DNA of 64,000 nt from assembly GCF_025751585.1 (NCBI RefSeq), contig NZ_JAOWKX010000012.1:1-64000 (forward strand), in the 5' to 3' direction. The first letter of the stretch is position 1, and each line of letters opens with the position of its first letter. Made by a program: the position numbers and the translations under genes. Shown here in pieces: positions 41,607 through 51,777 of the stretch. The stretch comes from Fluctibacter corallii (GTDB lineage: Bacteria; Pseudomonadota; Gammaproteobacteria; Enterobacterales; Alteromonadaceae). Under the pieces are notes generated by a model that saw only the letters and a list, made by a program, of their open reading frames with translations, had not been told where the DNA came from and made no database searches.

Positions 41607-42230
41607 TTAGTGTAGGCCACCTAAATATTTCGAAATTATCTCAATATCTTTGTCTGTCAGACGTTTAGCGATATCTCGCATCATTCCGTTAGGGTCGTTG
41701 GCGCGATCACCAGAACGGAAAAGCTCCAACTGAGATTTTATATAAGCTGTGTGTTGCCCGCTAATATCTGGGAAATTAGCTAATCCCATTCCATTTCCGC
41801 GTGGACCGTGACATGCGATACAAGCAGTAATGCCACGCTCCATATCACCACCACGATAAAGCTGTTCACCCGCCTCGATAACATCTTCAGGCGTAGTGCC
41901 TGAGGTTGCTTCCTGACTTGCGAAAAAAGCAGAGATATCTTTGATATCTTGATCTGAAAGTCCGGCAGCCATACCATTCATTACAGCATTATTACGACCT
42001 TCAGCACCGCCTGTCTTAGATGCTAAACGGAAGTCCATTAATTGCTTTTCCAGATAGCTAGCATGCTGACCAGCCAACTTTGGATTCATATCGATGGCAC
42101 TGTTACCATCGTTTCCGTGGCATGCTGCACAAGCTGCCGCTTTGTTTTTACCTGCTTCAGGATTGCCTTCAGCGAATGCGCTTGAAGTAAATCCGAAGGC
42201 CACCAAGAATAGCAAACCCAATTTCTTCAT
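41607..42230 (-). CDS. Diheme cytochrome c4
   Basis: Periplasmic electron carrier to terminal oxidases. 207 residues from ATG 42230 (MKKLGLLFLVAFGFTSSAFA as signal peptide); a TTG five codons upstream is less likely. Two heme-binding CxxCH motifs, CAACHG (near residue 33) and CIACHG (near 137), and two similar halves typical of c4, each with a Met ligand region (NGMAAGLSD, DPNGMMRDIA). Family: cytochrome c4, two class I domains. Confidence 0.93.
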   Translation of the reverse strand: MKKLGLLFLVAFGFTSSAFAEGNPEAGKNKAAACAACHGNDGNSAIDMNPKLAGQHASYLEKQLMDFRLASKTGGAEGRNNAVMNGMAAGLSDQDIKDISAFFASQEATSGTTPEDVIEAGEQLYRGGDMERGITACIACHGPRGNGMGLANFPDISGQHTAYIKSQLELFRSGDRANDPNGMMRDIAKRLTDKDIEIISKYLGGLH

Positions 42231-42419
42231 AGTTGATCTCGACAAACGTTTGATTAGTTAACGATTTTTAATTAGGCGTATTTTACACATTTACGCGCCT
42301 GTTAAAATCATTTACAGAGTAATAGTAGGGATATTTCTTTGAAATACCACTATTTGTGCCATTTTCAGTGATATACTTTGCCTCATTATTCGCTGTAACA
42401 CACATTTTGTAGGTATATT

Positions 42420-43052
42420 GTGAGTCACTATAGCAAAGCTACCTTTTTTACCAGTGCACCTGATATTCGGCATTTAAAGCAAAATGACGGAATTGAAGTG
42501 GCGTTTGCAGGCCGCTCAAATGCCGGAAAATCAAGTGCACTTAATACATTAACACGTCAGAAAAACCTCGCCAGAACCAGTAAAACGCCAGGACGTACTC
42601 AGCTTATTAATGTGTTTGAACTTGATGAGACGCGACGCTTGGTAGATTTACCGGGCTACGGTTATGCAAAAGTACCCCTTGCCATGAAAGAAAAATGGCA
42701 AAAGTCATTAGGTGAGTATTTGCAACAGCGCAAATGCCTCAAGGGACTTGTTGTATTGATGGATATACGTCACCCATTTAAAGATCTCGACCAACAGTTA
42801 ATTCAATGGGCAGTTGATGGTCAACTTCCAGTTCTGGCCCTATTGACGAAAGCCGACAAACTAAAGTCTGGAAAAAGAAAAGCGCAATTGCTTATGGCCA
42901 GAGAGGCAGCTTTGGCGTTTTGTGGTGATGTAACCGTGCATACTTTTTCGTCACTGAATCGCCACGGGTTACCTGAGTTGGAGCGCACATTAGATGAATG
43001 GTTTGGGTATATTGAGCCAAAAACCGAAGACATTACGTTTGATGATCTTTAA
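42420..43052 (+). CDS. engB: Ribosome biogenesis GTPase EngB (YihA)
   Basis: Essential GTPase for 50S assembly and cell division. 210 residues, start GTG at 42420. G1 [12 protein letters not shown] (about 31-42), G2 region [10 protein letters not shown]3 DLPGYG and G4 TKADK are present. The C-terminal extension is acidic. It lies in the cytochrome c4/CsrC-like/spf/polA neighbourhood, facing polA. Confidence 0.97.
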   Translation: MSHYSKATFFTSAPDIRHLKQNDGIEVAFAGRSNAGKSSALNTLTRQKNLARTSKTPGRTQLINVFELDETRRLVDLPGYGYAKVPLAMKEKWQKSLGEYLQQRKCLKGLVVLMDIRHPFKDLDQQLIQWAVDGQLPVLALLTKADKLKSGKRKAQLLMAREAALAFCGDVTVHTFSSLNRHGLPELERTLDEWFGYIEPKTEDITFDDL

Positions 43053-43166
43053 TCGCTCCTCATTCAAACTTGGTCTAGTATCTTATATCTAACCACTTAA
43101 ATGATTCACTCGTTCTGTTGCGACCTCAGCATTGTTTCTTCAACGACTTCCCGCAAAAAAAGAAAA

Positions 43167-43188
43167 GCCTCTTATAAAAATAAGAGGC
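43167..43188 (-). terminator. Hairpin after engB
   Basis: GCCTCTTA (43167-43174) pairs with TAAGAGGC (43181-43188). On the minus strand TTTTCTTTTTTT follows, so it stops leftward transcripts arriving from spf/polA; on the plus strand no T run follows engB. The remaining 43189-43327 is A/T-rich without a gene. Confidence 0.6.
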
Positions 43189-43327
43189 TCAAATGAGAGA
43201 AAACACATAAAACACACAGTAATTAAGAGTGTGCTTTATTCGTAAAGTTCATCTATTAGTAAAAAAATATTAAATTATTTTTAATATGGTGTGGTGAGCG
43301 CTGGGTAAATCGCAGTTGACTAGGCAT

Positions 43328-43401
43328 AAAAAAACCCCGGCTAATTAGCCGGGGTCAAAGCAAAGGTCTGAAAGATTTAACATCTTACCTCTGTACCCTA
43401 C
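43328..43401 (-). ncRNA. spf: Spot 42 RNA (short form)
   Basis: Minus strand from 43401 starts GTAGGGTACAGAGGTAAGAT, identical to the E. coli Spot 42 5' end, then has the conserved CTTTCAGACCTTT and ends in a GC-rich hairpin (ACCCCGGCTAATTAGCCGGGGT) with a seven-base T run. Only about 74 bases compared with 109 in E. coli: the middle stem is absent. Spot 42 is an Hfq-dependent RNA repressing carbon-use genes. It lies between engB and polA, as in E. coli, with a matching promoter. Confidence 0.93.
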
Positions 43402-43408
43402 AGAGGAA

Positions 43409-43436
43409 ATAGTAACCTAAAATGGTGAAAATGCAA
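43409..43436 (-). promoter_or_regulatory. Promoter of spf
   Basis: On the minus strand TTGCAT (43436-43431) and TACTAT (43414-43409) lie 16 bases apart, 7 bases before the RNA 5' end. Confidence 0.8.
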
Positions 43437-43486
43437 GCTGATTATGTAAGTTTATTACATAAATGTGGTTTATTTTCATTATTTTC

Positions 43487-46249
43487 CTAATGCGCTTGAT
43501 CCCAGTTTTCTCCTGTTCCGGCCTCCACAAGTAGCGGAACCGAAAGAGATACAGCTTCTTCCATAAGACTGACAATGGTATTCGTATACGTTTCTACTTT
43601 TTGTTCTTTTATTTCAAATACAAGTTCATCGTGTACTTGCATGATCATTTTGACATCATCCGCTGGCAGTGTCGAAATCCATGCGTCAACTTTCAACATC
43701 GCCTTTTTAATAATATCGGCTGCTGTACCCTGCATCGGCGCATTAATTGCCGCGCGTTCTGCGCCCTTGCGTCTTGCACCATTACTTGCGTTGATATCGG
43801 GTAAGTAGAGGCGTCGTCCAAACACTGTCTCAACGAATCCTTGAGACTTTGCTTGTTCTCGTGTCGTCTCCATATAGGTTTGTACGCCAGGATAGCGTTC
43901 AAAATACAAATCCATATACTTTTGCGCATCATGACGTGGGATATTTAGCTGTCTGGAAAGACCGAAAGCAGACATCCCGTAAATTAATCCAAAGTTGATG
44001 GCTTTCGCGCTTCTACGTTGCTCAGTGCTTACTTCATCTAGTGGCACCCCAAATACCTCAGCCGCTGTTGCTTTATGGATATCTTTGCCTTCAGCAAAAG
44101 CGTTCAGTAACCCTTTGTCCTCAGATAAATGCGCCATAATTCGCAGTTCAATTTGTGAGTAATCCGCTGCGACCAATTTATACCCAGACTGAGGAACAAA
44201 AGCTTGTCTGACTCTTCGGCCTTCTTCTGTGCGAATGGGAATATTTTGCAGATTCGGATCTGTCGAAGACAATCGTCCAGTTGCAGCTACTGCTTGATGA
44301 TAAGATGTGTGAACACGCCCAGTGCGAGCATTAATCATGTGGGGGAGTTTGTCTGTGTAGGTATTTTTTAGCTTAGTTAACCCACGGTATTCCATTAATA
44401 ATTTCGGCAAAGGATAGTCATGCGCAAGTTCTTGCAATACTTCTTCTGAGGTAGAAGGTGCGCCTTTTGGTGTCTTTTTAATTACTGGCAGCTCAAGTTT
44501 CTCAAACAAGATGTGCTGTAATTGCTTCGTTGAGCTGAGGTTAAATGACTCACCCGCAATATTATGTACTTCTGTTTCCAACTCGAGAATGCGTTTTGCG
44601 AGATCCTGACTTTGCTGAGCGAGTTGTTGGCTATCAATGAGAACGCCTGTTTGTTCCATTCTGGCGAGAACCGACGCTAGCGGTAACTCTATATCATTGA
44701 ATATGCTTACCAAGGTGTCGTGTTCAGACAGTTTGTTCCAAATCGCGTCATGCAGTTGCAAAGTAATGTCTGCATCTTCTGCGGCATAAGGGGCAGCTTG
44801 CTCCAATGGAATTTGGTTAAAGGTCAGTTGTTTCGCACCTTTACCTGCAATTTCTTCAAATTTTACTGTGTTATAGGCAAGGTATTTAACCGCTAGGCTG
44901 TCCATATCGTGTCGCGAAGCAACACTGTTGAATACATACGATTCCAACATGGTGTCAAAGGCAATGCCTTGAAGATCTATGTCATAGTTAGCTAAGACAT
45001 TTTTATCGTATTTTAAATGCTGCCCGACTTTCTTATATTCATTGCTTTCTAGAATAGGTTTTAGCTGTTCTAGCACCCATTGCCTATCTAGCTGTTCTGG
45101 TGCATCAGCGTAATCATGGGCAACAGGTACGTAAGCGGCTTCACCAGCTTCTACCGCGAACGAAACGCCGACTAATTCAGCTTCCATGTAATTCAGACTG
45201 GTCGTTTCAGTGTCAAAGGCAAATAGTTCAGCACTTTTTAGCTTCTGTAGCCAAGATAAGAAGTCCTCTTTATTCAAGATAGTGTGATAAACCCCTTTGG
45301 CCGCTTCGGGTTTAGCATCTTCCGTGGGTTTGACGTTTGTTTCGCTAGGGTTGTCCAACACGTTATTGCCTTTGCTGACCTCTTCAAACCAGCGTTTAAA
45401 TTCGTATTCTGAAAACAGCGCTTTTAGCGCTTCATTATCTGGCGATGATGGACAAAGGGATTCAGGTGTATAAGAAAATTCACAATCAAGTTTAATCGTG
45501 GCCAGCTCATAGGATAATCGAGCTTGCTCTTCGTAGGTCTCCATTTTGGCAGCCATACTTTTTGCGCCACGAAATTCAAGTGAGGCGATACTATCAAGAT
45601 TGTTATAAATCGCATCGATACCGCCAATTCCTTGCAACATCGCCAATGCGCTTTTGTCTCCAACACCAGGTACACCAGGGATGTTATCGACCTTATCACC
45701 TTTGAGCGCCAGAAAATCAATAATCAATGAAGGGGGAATACCGAATTTATCAACCACACCGGCCTCATCCATAACCTGATTATTCATAGTGTTGATTAGG
45801 GTTACATGCTCATTTACCAGCTGAGCCATGTCTTTATCACCCGTACTAATAAGGGTAGGTATGCGCCTTTCGGTGGCAATACGCGCTAGGGTACCGATGA
45901 CATCGTCAGCTTCTACACCGTCTTCGACGATAATGGGTAATCCCATAGCTTTGATGATTTCATGTAGTGGCGCAATTTGGCTTCTTAGCTCTTCAGGCAT
46001 GGAAGGGCGGTTGGCCTTATACTCTTTGTATATGTCATCGCGAAAAGTTTTTCCTTTTGCATCAAAGACAACCGCCATGTGCGTTGGTTGAAATTGTTTA
46101 ATTAAACTTCTCAACATGTTCACTACGCCGTAAATGGCTCCCGTGTCCTGACCTTTAGAATTGGTTAGGGCCGGCATACCATGAAAGGCGCGAAAAAGAT
46201 AAGAGGAACCGTCAACGAGAATAAATGGATTGCTTGGAATATTTGCCAT
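43487..46249 (-). CDS. polA: DNA polymerase I
   Basis: Repair and Okazaki-fragment polymerase. 920 residues with all three parts: a 5' nuclease domain (1-290, [10 protein letters not shown]... [18 protein letters not shown]), a 3'-5' exonuclease domain with intact acidic residues ([12 protein letters not shown], about 345), and the polymerase domain with [12 protein letters not shown] and VHDELVFE. Proofreading residues appear intact. ATG at 46249. Spot 42 lies downstream. Confidence 0.98.
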   Translation of the reverse strand: MANIPSNPFILVDGSSYLFRAFHGMPALTNSKGQDTGAIYGVVNMLRSLIKQFQPTHMAVVFDAKGKTFRDDIYKEYKANRPSMPEELRSQIAPLHEIIKAMGLPIIVEDGVEADDVIGTLARIATERRIPTLISTGDKDMAQLVNEHVTLINTMNNQVMDEAGVVDKFGIPPSLIIDFLALKGDKVDNIPGVPGVGDKSALAMLQGIGGIDAIYNNLDSIASLEFRGAKSMAAKMETYEEQARLSYELATIKLDCEFSYTPESLCPSSPDNEALKALFSEYEFKRWFEEVSKGNNVLDNPSETNVKPTEDAKPEAAKGVYHTILNKEDFLSWLQKLKSAELFAFDTETTSLNYMEAELVGVSFAVEAGEAAYVPVAHDYADAPEQLDRQWVLEQLKPILESNEYKKVGQHLKYDKNVLANYDIDLQGIAFDTMLESYVFNSVASRHDMDSLAVKYLAYNTVKFEEIAGKGAKQLTFNQIPLEQAAPYAAEDADITLQLHDAIWNKLSEHDTLVSIFNDIELPLASVLARMEQTGVLIDSQQLAQQSQDLAKRILELETEVHNIAGESFNLSSTKQLQHILFEKLELPVIKKTPKGAPSTSEEVLQELAHDYPLPKLLMEYRGLTKLKNTYTDKLPHMINARTGRVHTSYHQAVAATGRLSSTDPNLQNIPIRTEEGRRVRQAFVPQSGYKLVAADYSQIELRIMAHLSEDKGLLNAFAEGKDIHKATAAEVFGVPLDEVSTEQRRSAKAINFGLIYGMSAFGLSRQLNIPRHDAQKYMDLYFERYPGVQTYMETTREQAKSQGFVETVFGRRLYLPDINASNGARRKGAERAAINAPMQGTAADIIKKAMLKVDAWISTLPADDVKMIMQVHDELVFEIKEQKVETYTNTIVSLMEEAVSLSVPLLVEAGTGENWDQAH

Positions 46250-46337
46250 AGTGAATAATTTTTGTTAGAGGAATCGACGTTTTGCGTAAGAATGCCATAA
46301 ATACTGCGATTCATCCATGTTAGCAATGTTAATTATT

Positions 46338-46373
46338 TGTGGATAACTCTGTTGATTATTATTTTATCAACAG
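46338..46373. promoter_or_regulatory. DnaA box and inverted repeat upstream of polA
   Basis: TGTGGATAA (46338-46346) is a perfect reverse DnaA box, beside CTGTTGAT (46349-46356) and ATCAACAG (46366-46373), an 8-bp inverted repeat. These lie about 90-120 bases upstream of the polA start. The whole 412-base gap to elbB otherwise shows no gene. Confidence 0.45.
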
Positions 46374-46661
46374 CGAAAACCACCATTGCAAATCGCAAAA
46401 GTGTCAAATTAAAAGTAAATTGTAACTTCTTTGAATAAAGACAGGATGATATCCAGTTTTTATTATTTTTATTTCTGAGCAGCGGAATTGCAAAGTACAA
46501 AGGAAGGTAAGAACGGACGTTTGCCCTCCTTGGAACTTTCAAGTAATTACTTTAACACAGTATCGGGATCTGTGTGGTAATGTGGTTAAACTTTTTTCTT
46601 CTGTGTGGTGTTAATTGAATGTTAAAATTGCATAAGCGAGTAAAATAGAGGGCATAAAGCA

Positions 46662-47318
46662 ATGAAGCCAGTAGCAATTATTTTAAGTGGGTGTGGTGTA
46701 TTTGATGGCGCCGAAATCCATGAGTCGGTATTTACCATGTATGGATTGGCAAAGCGGGGCGTAGAGTATGTTTGCTTTGCACCCGATATCCCACAAATGC
46801 ATGTGGTTAATCACCTGACCGGTGAAGTCGTCGAAGATGAATCGCGGAATGTGTTAGTAGAATCTGCGCGTATAGCCCGTGGTGAGATTAAATCATTGTC
46901 ACAATTAGATGTCAGTGAATTTTCGGCACTGGTGGTTCCAGGTGGTTTTGGTGCAGCAAAAAACCTGTGTGACTTTGCAGTAAAGGGAGCAGAGGCGAGT
47001 GTTAATCCTGATGTGTTAAAAGCGTGCAAAGCGTTTGCTGAGGCTAACAAACCTGCTGGATACGCGTGTATCGCTCCGTCGTTAATGTCTTCAGTGTATG
47101 GCACAGGCGTGAAACTTACCATAGGTAACGACGCTGATACCGCATCTGCATTGGAAGCGATGGGGGCACAGCATATCGATCAGCCAGTAACAGGTGTGGT
47201 CCTTGATGATAGAAATCGGGTGGTTAGTACACCGGCCTATATGTTGGCGCAGTCTATAACAGAAGCGGCAGACAGCATCGACAATCTTATTGAAAATCTA
47301 GTCAAACAAATTAGTTAG
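46662..47318 (+). CDS. elbB: ElbB family glyoxalase-like protein
   Basis: 218 residues of the class I glutamine-amidotransferase-like fold. In E. coli, ElbB has reported glyoxalase activity and is linked to isoprenoid levels. Conserved elements: ILSGCGVFDGAEIHESVFTM (about 7-26), VVPGGFGAAKNL (about 94-105) and the Cys of GYACIAPSLM (about 131-140). ATG at 46662. A TetR gene follows after 22 bp and could be its regulator. Confidence 0.9.
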   Translation: MKPVAIILSGCGVFDGAEIHESVFTMYGLAKRGVEYVCFAPDIPQMHVVNHLTGEVVEDESRNVLVESARIARGEIKSLSQLDVSEFSALVVPGGFGAAKNLCDFAVKGAEASVNPDVLKACKAFAEANKPAGYACIAPSLMSSVYGTGVKLTIGNDADTASALEAMGAQHIDQPVTGVVLDDRNRVVSTPAYMLAQSITEAADSIDNLIENLVKQIS

Positions 47319-47324
47319 TACACA

Positions 47325-47334
47325 CTAATATTAG
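47325..47334. promoter_or_regulatory. Small palindrome before the TetR gene
   Basis: CTAATATTAG, a perfect 10-bp palindrome 7 bases before the TetR start codon and just after the elbB stop. TetR regulators often bind palindromes next to their own genes; this is a candidate operator. Confidence 0.4.
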
Positions 47335-47340
47335 CGTAGT

Positions 47341-47946
47341 ATGACCTCAAAACAGACCTACCATCATGGGAACTTAAAGCAAGCACTAAAAGACGAAGCG
47401 CTTGCTTTAATTCGTCAAAACAGCGTAAATGCAGTGAGTTTGCGGGCGATTGCACGCAATGTTGGCGTGTCACAATCGGCTCCCTATCGACACTTTGGTG
47501 ACAAAGAGGCATTATTGTCAGCAATTGCCGAAGATGGATTTGAACGCCTGAGTGGGTCGATGCAGCGTGTGATGTCAAATAGACGAGAGCGGCCGTTAGA
47601 GGCATTAATTGACGGCGGTGTTGCTTACGTGGAATTTGCTTTTCATTATCCGGAACATTATCGCTTGATGTATATGTTTTCAAAAGATAAGCCCAAACTT
47701 CATTCACTGCATTGTGCTAATGATGCGTTTGATTTGTTGTCGGAAACCTTATCTTTTGGTGAATCGGCAGGGTGCTTTAAAACTGGTTGTAAAGACACAA
47801 TGATTTTATCGATTTGGTCTTTGGTGCACGGGTTCGCCACTATGTTAATCGATAAAACCATTGAAGATGACGCGCAAAGTATTCGCCCTCGGTTTGAGCG
47901 AATGATTAGCATTCTGTTTGATGGGATTGGAATTCCAACTACTTAG
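47341..47946 (+). CDS. TetR/AcrR family regulator
   Basis: 201 residues. N-terminal helix-turn-helix AVSLRAIARNVGVSQSAPYR followed by HFGDKEALLSAIAEDGF (about 34-70); the C-terminal part is of the WHG/TetR ligand-binding type (YRLMYMFSK, LSIWSLVHGFATMLIDKTIE). It follows elbB and converges on the hydrolase gene, overlapping its 3' end by 8 bases. The ligand cannot be predicted. Confidence 0.88.
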   Translation: MTSKQTYHHGNLKQALKDEALALIRQNSVNAVSLRAIARNVGVSQSAPYRHFGDKEALLSAIAEDGFERLSGSMQRVMSNRRERPLEALIDGGVAYVEFAFHYPEHYRLMYMFSKDKPKLHSLHCANDAFDLLSETLSFGESAGCFKTGCKDTMILSIWSLVHGFATMLIDKTIEDDAQSIRPRFERMISILFDGIGIPTT

Positions 47947-48841
47947 CCTTAGTTAGCAGCGTTGGGAGCAGTGGCTCCCATACTGACTGAGCGTATCGTT
48001 TTTTAAAAAAGCCCAAGTGACCGATTCGTTTCTCTCCAAATTCAGCAGGGTGTATTAGGTGTTTTTGTTTTTGCTGCATGCCAAACAAATCGACCAAATC
48101 GCGCCAATTTTTCTGGGATAGCATTTCGTCGTCTGCCATGAAGAGACTGTCTAGCGGTACGGATATGTCATTGAACTTGGCTTTTATTGCCGAACTTTCA
48201 ACGCCTACGCAATACTTAGGGTGCAAGCACCATCTACGCCATTGTCTCATCACATTTTTAGGAAGATCGCCTATAAGATTGATGCGTTTGCCGGGATAGT
48301 AACCCCAAAGTTGCGTTGAGACAGGCACAATGACGTACCACAGTAGCCATGCAATCTTATTTAATGGAGCAGCATTGTATCGCCAGTATCCCGTTCCAGA
48401 TGCCACAGTGATCACCTTTTCCACCTGATGAATACCGTTGATTAACGGAAATATTTGGCCTCCCAAGCTATGACCCAGCCAATAAACCGCTTTATCCTGA
48501 CTTTGTGACAGCACGTGAGAAAGCACGCATGAACAGTCTACGGTCGCCCAATCCAATATGTCATGGGCGTAATCTTTTATTGGCAGAGACTGAGATTGCC
48601 CCATGCCACGATAATCAAATGTAGTAACTCGCACTCCTTGACTGGCTAACCATGCCGCGAAATCGGCGTAATATTGCTGATGGACCCCCATCGCTGGCGC
48701 GATGATGACATGCTTTTCATATTCGCCAATTGGAAGATAATCAGTTGCCGTGATCGTATGTACATCGTTTGTCTTTATTTGAAATAAATGACAGTGGGGC
48801 TTTTGGTCATTCGTTTTTGATTGCTCAGTGAATGTGTTCAT
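47939..48841 (-). CDS. Alpha/beta hydrolase
   Basis: 300 residues from ATG 48841 (a TTG four codons earlier is less likely). The fold is alpha/beta hydrolase: an oxyanion-type start HVIIAPAMGVHQQYYADFA, TFDYRGMGQSQS and the nucleophile elbow WLGHSLGGQIF (about 105-115) with Ser; the C-terminal region includes IGHLGFFKK with a candidate His. Substrate unknown. Its 3' end overlaps that of the TetR gene, so transcripts collide. Confidence 0.85.
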   Translation of the reverse strand: MNTFTEQSKTNDQKPHCHLFQIKTNDVHTITATDYLPIGEYEKHVIIAPAMGVHQQYYADFAAWLASQGVRVTTFDYRGMGQSQSLPIKDYAHDILDWATVDCSCVLSHVLSQSQDKAVYWLGHSLGGQIFPLINGIHQVEKVITVASGTGYWRYNAAPLNKIAWLLWYVIVPVSTQLWGYYPGKRINLIGDLPKNVMRQWRRWCLHPKYCVGVESSAIKAKFNDISVPLDSLFMADDEMLSQKNWRDLVDLFGMQQKQKHLIHPAEFGEKRIGHLGFFKKRYAQSVWEPLLPTLLTKAK

Positions 48842-49060
48842 TAGCGTACTCAAATATCGATTTAACTTGTACGCTACGAATTAATGTGTTCATTGTCAAC
48901 ATTGGTGGATCCAACCAAGTCATATTGAATGAAATGAAGTTTTTTGTTGGCAATATCCATTTTATGCTTTTGATTTAATCGTGACGCGCACATAATTGAA
49001 TACTAAGCACAAAAAACGCGAAGTAGCGAAAGATGCCTTTTAGAAAACAGATAGAGTGTC

Positions 49061-50512
49061 ATGCAATTTAGAACCATAATAAGAATTCTTGGATTATTAG
49101 TGGCAATGTTCAGTACCACAATGATCCCGCCTGTAATCGTTTCGCTGATTTATCAAGATGGTTCAGGCTTACCCTTTTTGTTGGCGTTTTTTTTGTGCTT
49201 GGTGACAGGCGTAGCCTTTTGGTATCCAAACCGAACTTATCGCAGAGATCTTAGAGCAAAAGAGGGATTTCTCATTGTGGTCTTGTTCTGGACGGTACTG
49301 GCCAGTTTCGGGGCGCTTCCATTCTTACTGCTTGAACAACCTCAGATGTCAGTTACAGATGCATTCTTTGAGTCATTTTCTGGTTTAACAACAACAGGCG
49401 CGACGGTCATTCAAGGAATCGAGTACTTACCCAAAGCGGTACAATTCTATCGTCAGCAGCTTCAGTGGTTGGGGGGCATGGGGATTATCGTCCTTGCTGT
49501 GGCGATTCTCCCAATTTTAGGCGTTGGAGGCATGCAGTTATACCGTGCTGAAACCCCTGGGCCAGTGAAAGATTCAAAAATGACCCCGAGAATAGCAGAT
49601 ACAGCCAAGCACCTTTGGTACATTTATTTATCTCTCACAACTGCGTGCATGTTGGCCTATTGGATGGCTGGTATGAATGCATTTGATGCAATTTGTCATG
49701 CCTTTTCCACTATCGCGATAGGCGGGTTCTCCACTTATGATGCCAGTATGGGGCATTTTGATAGCCCCCTAATCAATGCTATATGTGTGGTATTTTTATG
49801 GATAGCAGCGCTCAACTTTGCCTTGCACTATGGTGCCGCTAGCGGCAGAACGGTGAAAGGTTACCTTAAAGATCCTGAATTTAAGGCGTTTTTCGTTATA
49901 CAGATAAGCTTAGTGCTTATTTGCTTCTTAGTATTAGTGTATTTCCGCGTATATGACACCGCTGAATCTGCGTTAGATCAGGCGCTGTTTCAATCTGTTT
50001 CCATTAGCACCACCGCCGGTTTTGCGACGGCAAGCTTTGCTCAGTGGCCTGCGTTTTTACCTATTATACTGATCTTCTCAAGTTTTATTGGTGGTTGTGC
50101 AGGCTCTACCGGTGGCGGTTTAAAAGTGATTCGTGTCTTTTTATTGTATCTTCAGGGCAAACGTGAAGTAGATAGGTTAATACATCCAAAAGCAGTGTAT
50201 GCCGTGAAACTGGGTGACCGTGCTATGCCTGAGAGAGTGGTTGAAGCGGTTTGGGGGTTTTTCTCTGCTTACGCAATGATTTTTGTGGTGATAATGGTTG
50301 GCTTGATTGCAACTGGAATGGATAACATTACTGCATTTTCAGCTACCGCTGCGACATTAAATAATCTGGGACCGGGGTTGGGAAGTGTATCTGGGACGTT
50401 TGCTGAAATCTCTGATGCATCTAAATGGTTATGTATTACCGCAATGTTATTCGGACGGTTAGAGATATTTTCATTGCTGGTATTATTCTCCCCGACATTT
50501 TGGCGCAGCTAA
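49061..50512 (+). CDS. trkH: Trk potassium uptake protein TrkH
   Basis: Ion-conducting membrane subunit of the Trk K+ system. 483 residues, about ten membrane helices in four M1-P-M2 repeats; selectivity-filter segments are TTTGATV (near 110), AIGGFSTYD, TTAGFATASF and NNLGPGLGS. Its regulatory partner TrkA is at 51778-53157 on the other strand. ATG at 49061. The stop codon lies within a long hairpin that may serve as a terminator. Confidence 0.97.
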   Translation: MQFRTIIRILGLLVAMFSTTMIPPVIVSLIYQDGSGLPFLLAFFLCLVTGVAFWYPNRTYRRDLRAKEGFLIVVLFWTVLASFGALPFLLLEQPQMSVTDAFFESFSGLTTTGATVIQGIEYLPKAVQFYRQQLQWLGGMGIIVLAVAILPILGVGGMQLYRAETPGPVKDSKMTPRIADTAKHLWYIYLSLTTACMLAYWMAGMNAFDAICHAFSTIAIGGFSTYDASMGHFDSPLINAICVVFLWIAALNFALHYGAASGRTVKGYLKDPEFKAFFVIQISLVLICFLVLVYFRVYDTAESALDQALFQSVSISTTAGFATASFAQWPAFLPIILIFSSFIGGCAGSTGGGLKVIRVFLLYLQGKREVDRLIHPKAVYAVKLGDRAMPERVVEAVWGFFSAYAMIFVVIMVGLIATGMDNITAFSATAATLNNLGPGLGSVSGTFAEISDASKWLCITAMLFGRLEIFSLLVLFSPTFWRS

Positions 50513-50530
50513 CATTAGCCGCGCCAAAAT
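50497..50530. terminator. Long hairpin at the trkH end
   Basis: ATTTTGGCGC (50497-50506) pairs with GCGCCAAAAT (50521-50530); GCTAA/TTAGC extends the stem inside, giving about 15 pairs in a near-perfect 34-base palindrome that includes the trkH stop codon. It lies between convergent trkH and the TraT-like gene and probably stops both. Confidence 0.7.
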
Positions 50531-50540
50531 AAAATGCTAT

Positions 50541-51287
50541 TTAGAAGAAAGATGCCATTGCGTAGGCAGTCTTCTCAAACATAAGCGGTTGAGCTTCAAC
50601 TAGTTCCAGATTTGCTTTGTTTGCTGTTGTTACCACACGTGTGCGGTATTCTTTCTGATTTGATACTTCAGAGTAGGTTTGTGTGGCTGCACCATCATCA
50701 GACACTTTCGTGTTTACTTTGGCGTCCCGTCTAATAATTACCCCTTCGCGTGCCTTTTCTTTAATTTGAATGTCGGCAACCAAAAGATAAGTAACATCTT
50801 TAACCAGTGCATTAGCCGCGGTAGATACTAGTCCACCGATTAGCGCAACGCCTGCAGCATCTTTATAGTCTCCGCCTGTCGCATATGCCACGGTAGCGCC
50901 AGTTGCGACTCCTTCAAAACCTGATTTCAGATAGTTATCTGCTGCCGATGGTGAGGCTTTTTCTAGGTTACGCACAAATACACTCATAGTGTATTGCGCA
51001 TCTTGTGGGTTTTCAGTGAAGCTGTAACCATTGCCACTGGCAGATATCTGGTTATTCAATGCAGCGCGAAATTCATTGCGATCGAATTCCATTACAGCAC
51101 TACGCACTTCCAAATATATTTTGCGTTTCTCTGCCGGAACAGGGTCAACAAATATTGAAGTGCTTAGTTTGGTTTGTACATCAAGATCTTTTTTTGCTAA
51201 CGAGGTGTGTACGGCTGCACATCCTGTAAACAATAGTACAGTTGTTAGTAGCACAGCGAAGCGTGCACAGTGTTTCCTTGCGTTCAT
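50541..51287 (-). CDS. TraT-like complement-resistance lipoprotein
   Basis: 248 residues, lipoprotein signal RFAVLLTTVLLFTGCAAV with lipobox FTGC. The mature protein matches TraT, an F-plasmid outer-membrane surface-exclusion and serum-resistance lipoprotein: it starts VHTSLAKKDLDVQTKLSTSI, then DPVPAEKRKIYLEVRS, with the glycine-rich GGDYKDAAGVALIGGLVST. Chromosomal copies occur in marine bacteria. There is no conjugation gene nearby, so a structural or surface role is more likely than exclusion. Confidence 0.85.
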   Translation of the reverse strand: MNARKHCARFAVLLTTVLLFTGCAAVHTSLAKKDLDVQTKLSTSIFVDPVPAEKRKIYLEVRSAVMEFDRNEFRAALNNQISASGNGYSFTENPQDAQYTMSVFVRNLEKASPSAADNYLKSGFEGVATGATVAYATGGDYKDAAGVALIGGLVSTAANALVKDVTYLLVADIQIKEKAREGVIIRRDAKVNTKVSDDGAATQTYSEVSNQKEYRTRVVTTANKANLELVEAQPLMFEKTAYAMASFF

Positions 51288-51314
51288 AATATTGCCTTAA
51301 ATGTCTTTAACGTC

Positions 51315-51650
51315 TTAAAAGTAGTAATGTCCGTAGTAGCGGTAGTAGTATCGACAATTACGGTATTCCTGCCAGCTGTACCGAAGGAGATCGCGGCAAG
51401 TGTAGCCGGGCCGCCAATAAGTTCCTTGGTACTCTTGTGGTTTAATGTTTTGCTCTAGCATGCTTTTAATGTATGCATCGACCTCTTCAGGCTTTTCCGC
51501 CAAAAAAGGTTTAGACAACACTTCAGCATTCAATTGAGCCTGTAATTTAGCCAGTTCATCATCGTCGTTTGCGTGTACCGAAGTAGCGTGCACAACAAGC
51601 GTTAATGATAGGGCTGTAATACGTATGATGGTGTGTTTACATACGTGCAT
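51315..51650 (-). CDS. Small secreted Tyr-rich protein, unknown
   Basis: 111 residues with a signal peptide (IIRITALSLTLVVHATSVHA), a mature helical part (DDELAKLQAQLNAEVLSKPF) and a tail rich in Tyr and Arg (YWRPGYTCRDLLRYSWQEYR, then NCRYYYRYYGHYYF). No family recognised. The gene follows the direction of the TraT-like gene, 27 bp upstream of it, so they may be co-transcribed. Confidence 0.7.
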   Translation of the reverse strand: MHVCKHTIIRITALSLTLVVHATSVHANDDDELAKLQAQLNAEVLSKPFLAEKPEEVDAYIKSMLEQNIKPQEYQGTYWRPGYTCRDLLRYSWQEYRNCRYYYRYYGHYYF

Positions 51651-51777
51651 ATCTCCTCCTCCATAAAGTGAAATGCACGAGTAACAGGTGATGGTGTTAA
51701 GCGATTTATTATTATTTTACTTAACTATAATAGAGAATTTCTAATAGTGTATTATTTATTAGGTAGATTCTATGTTC

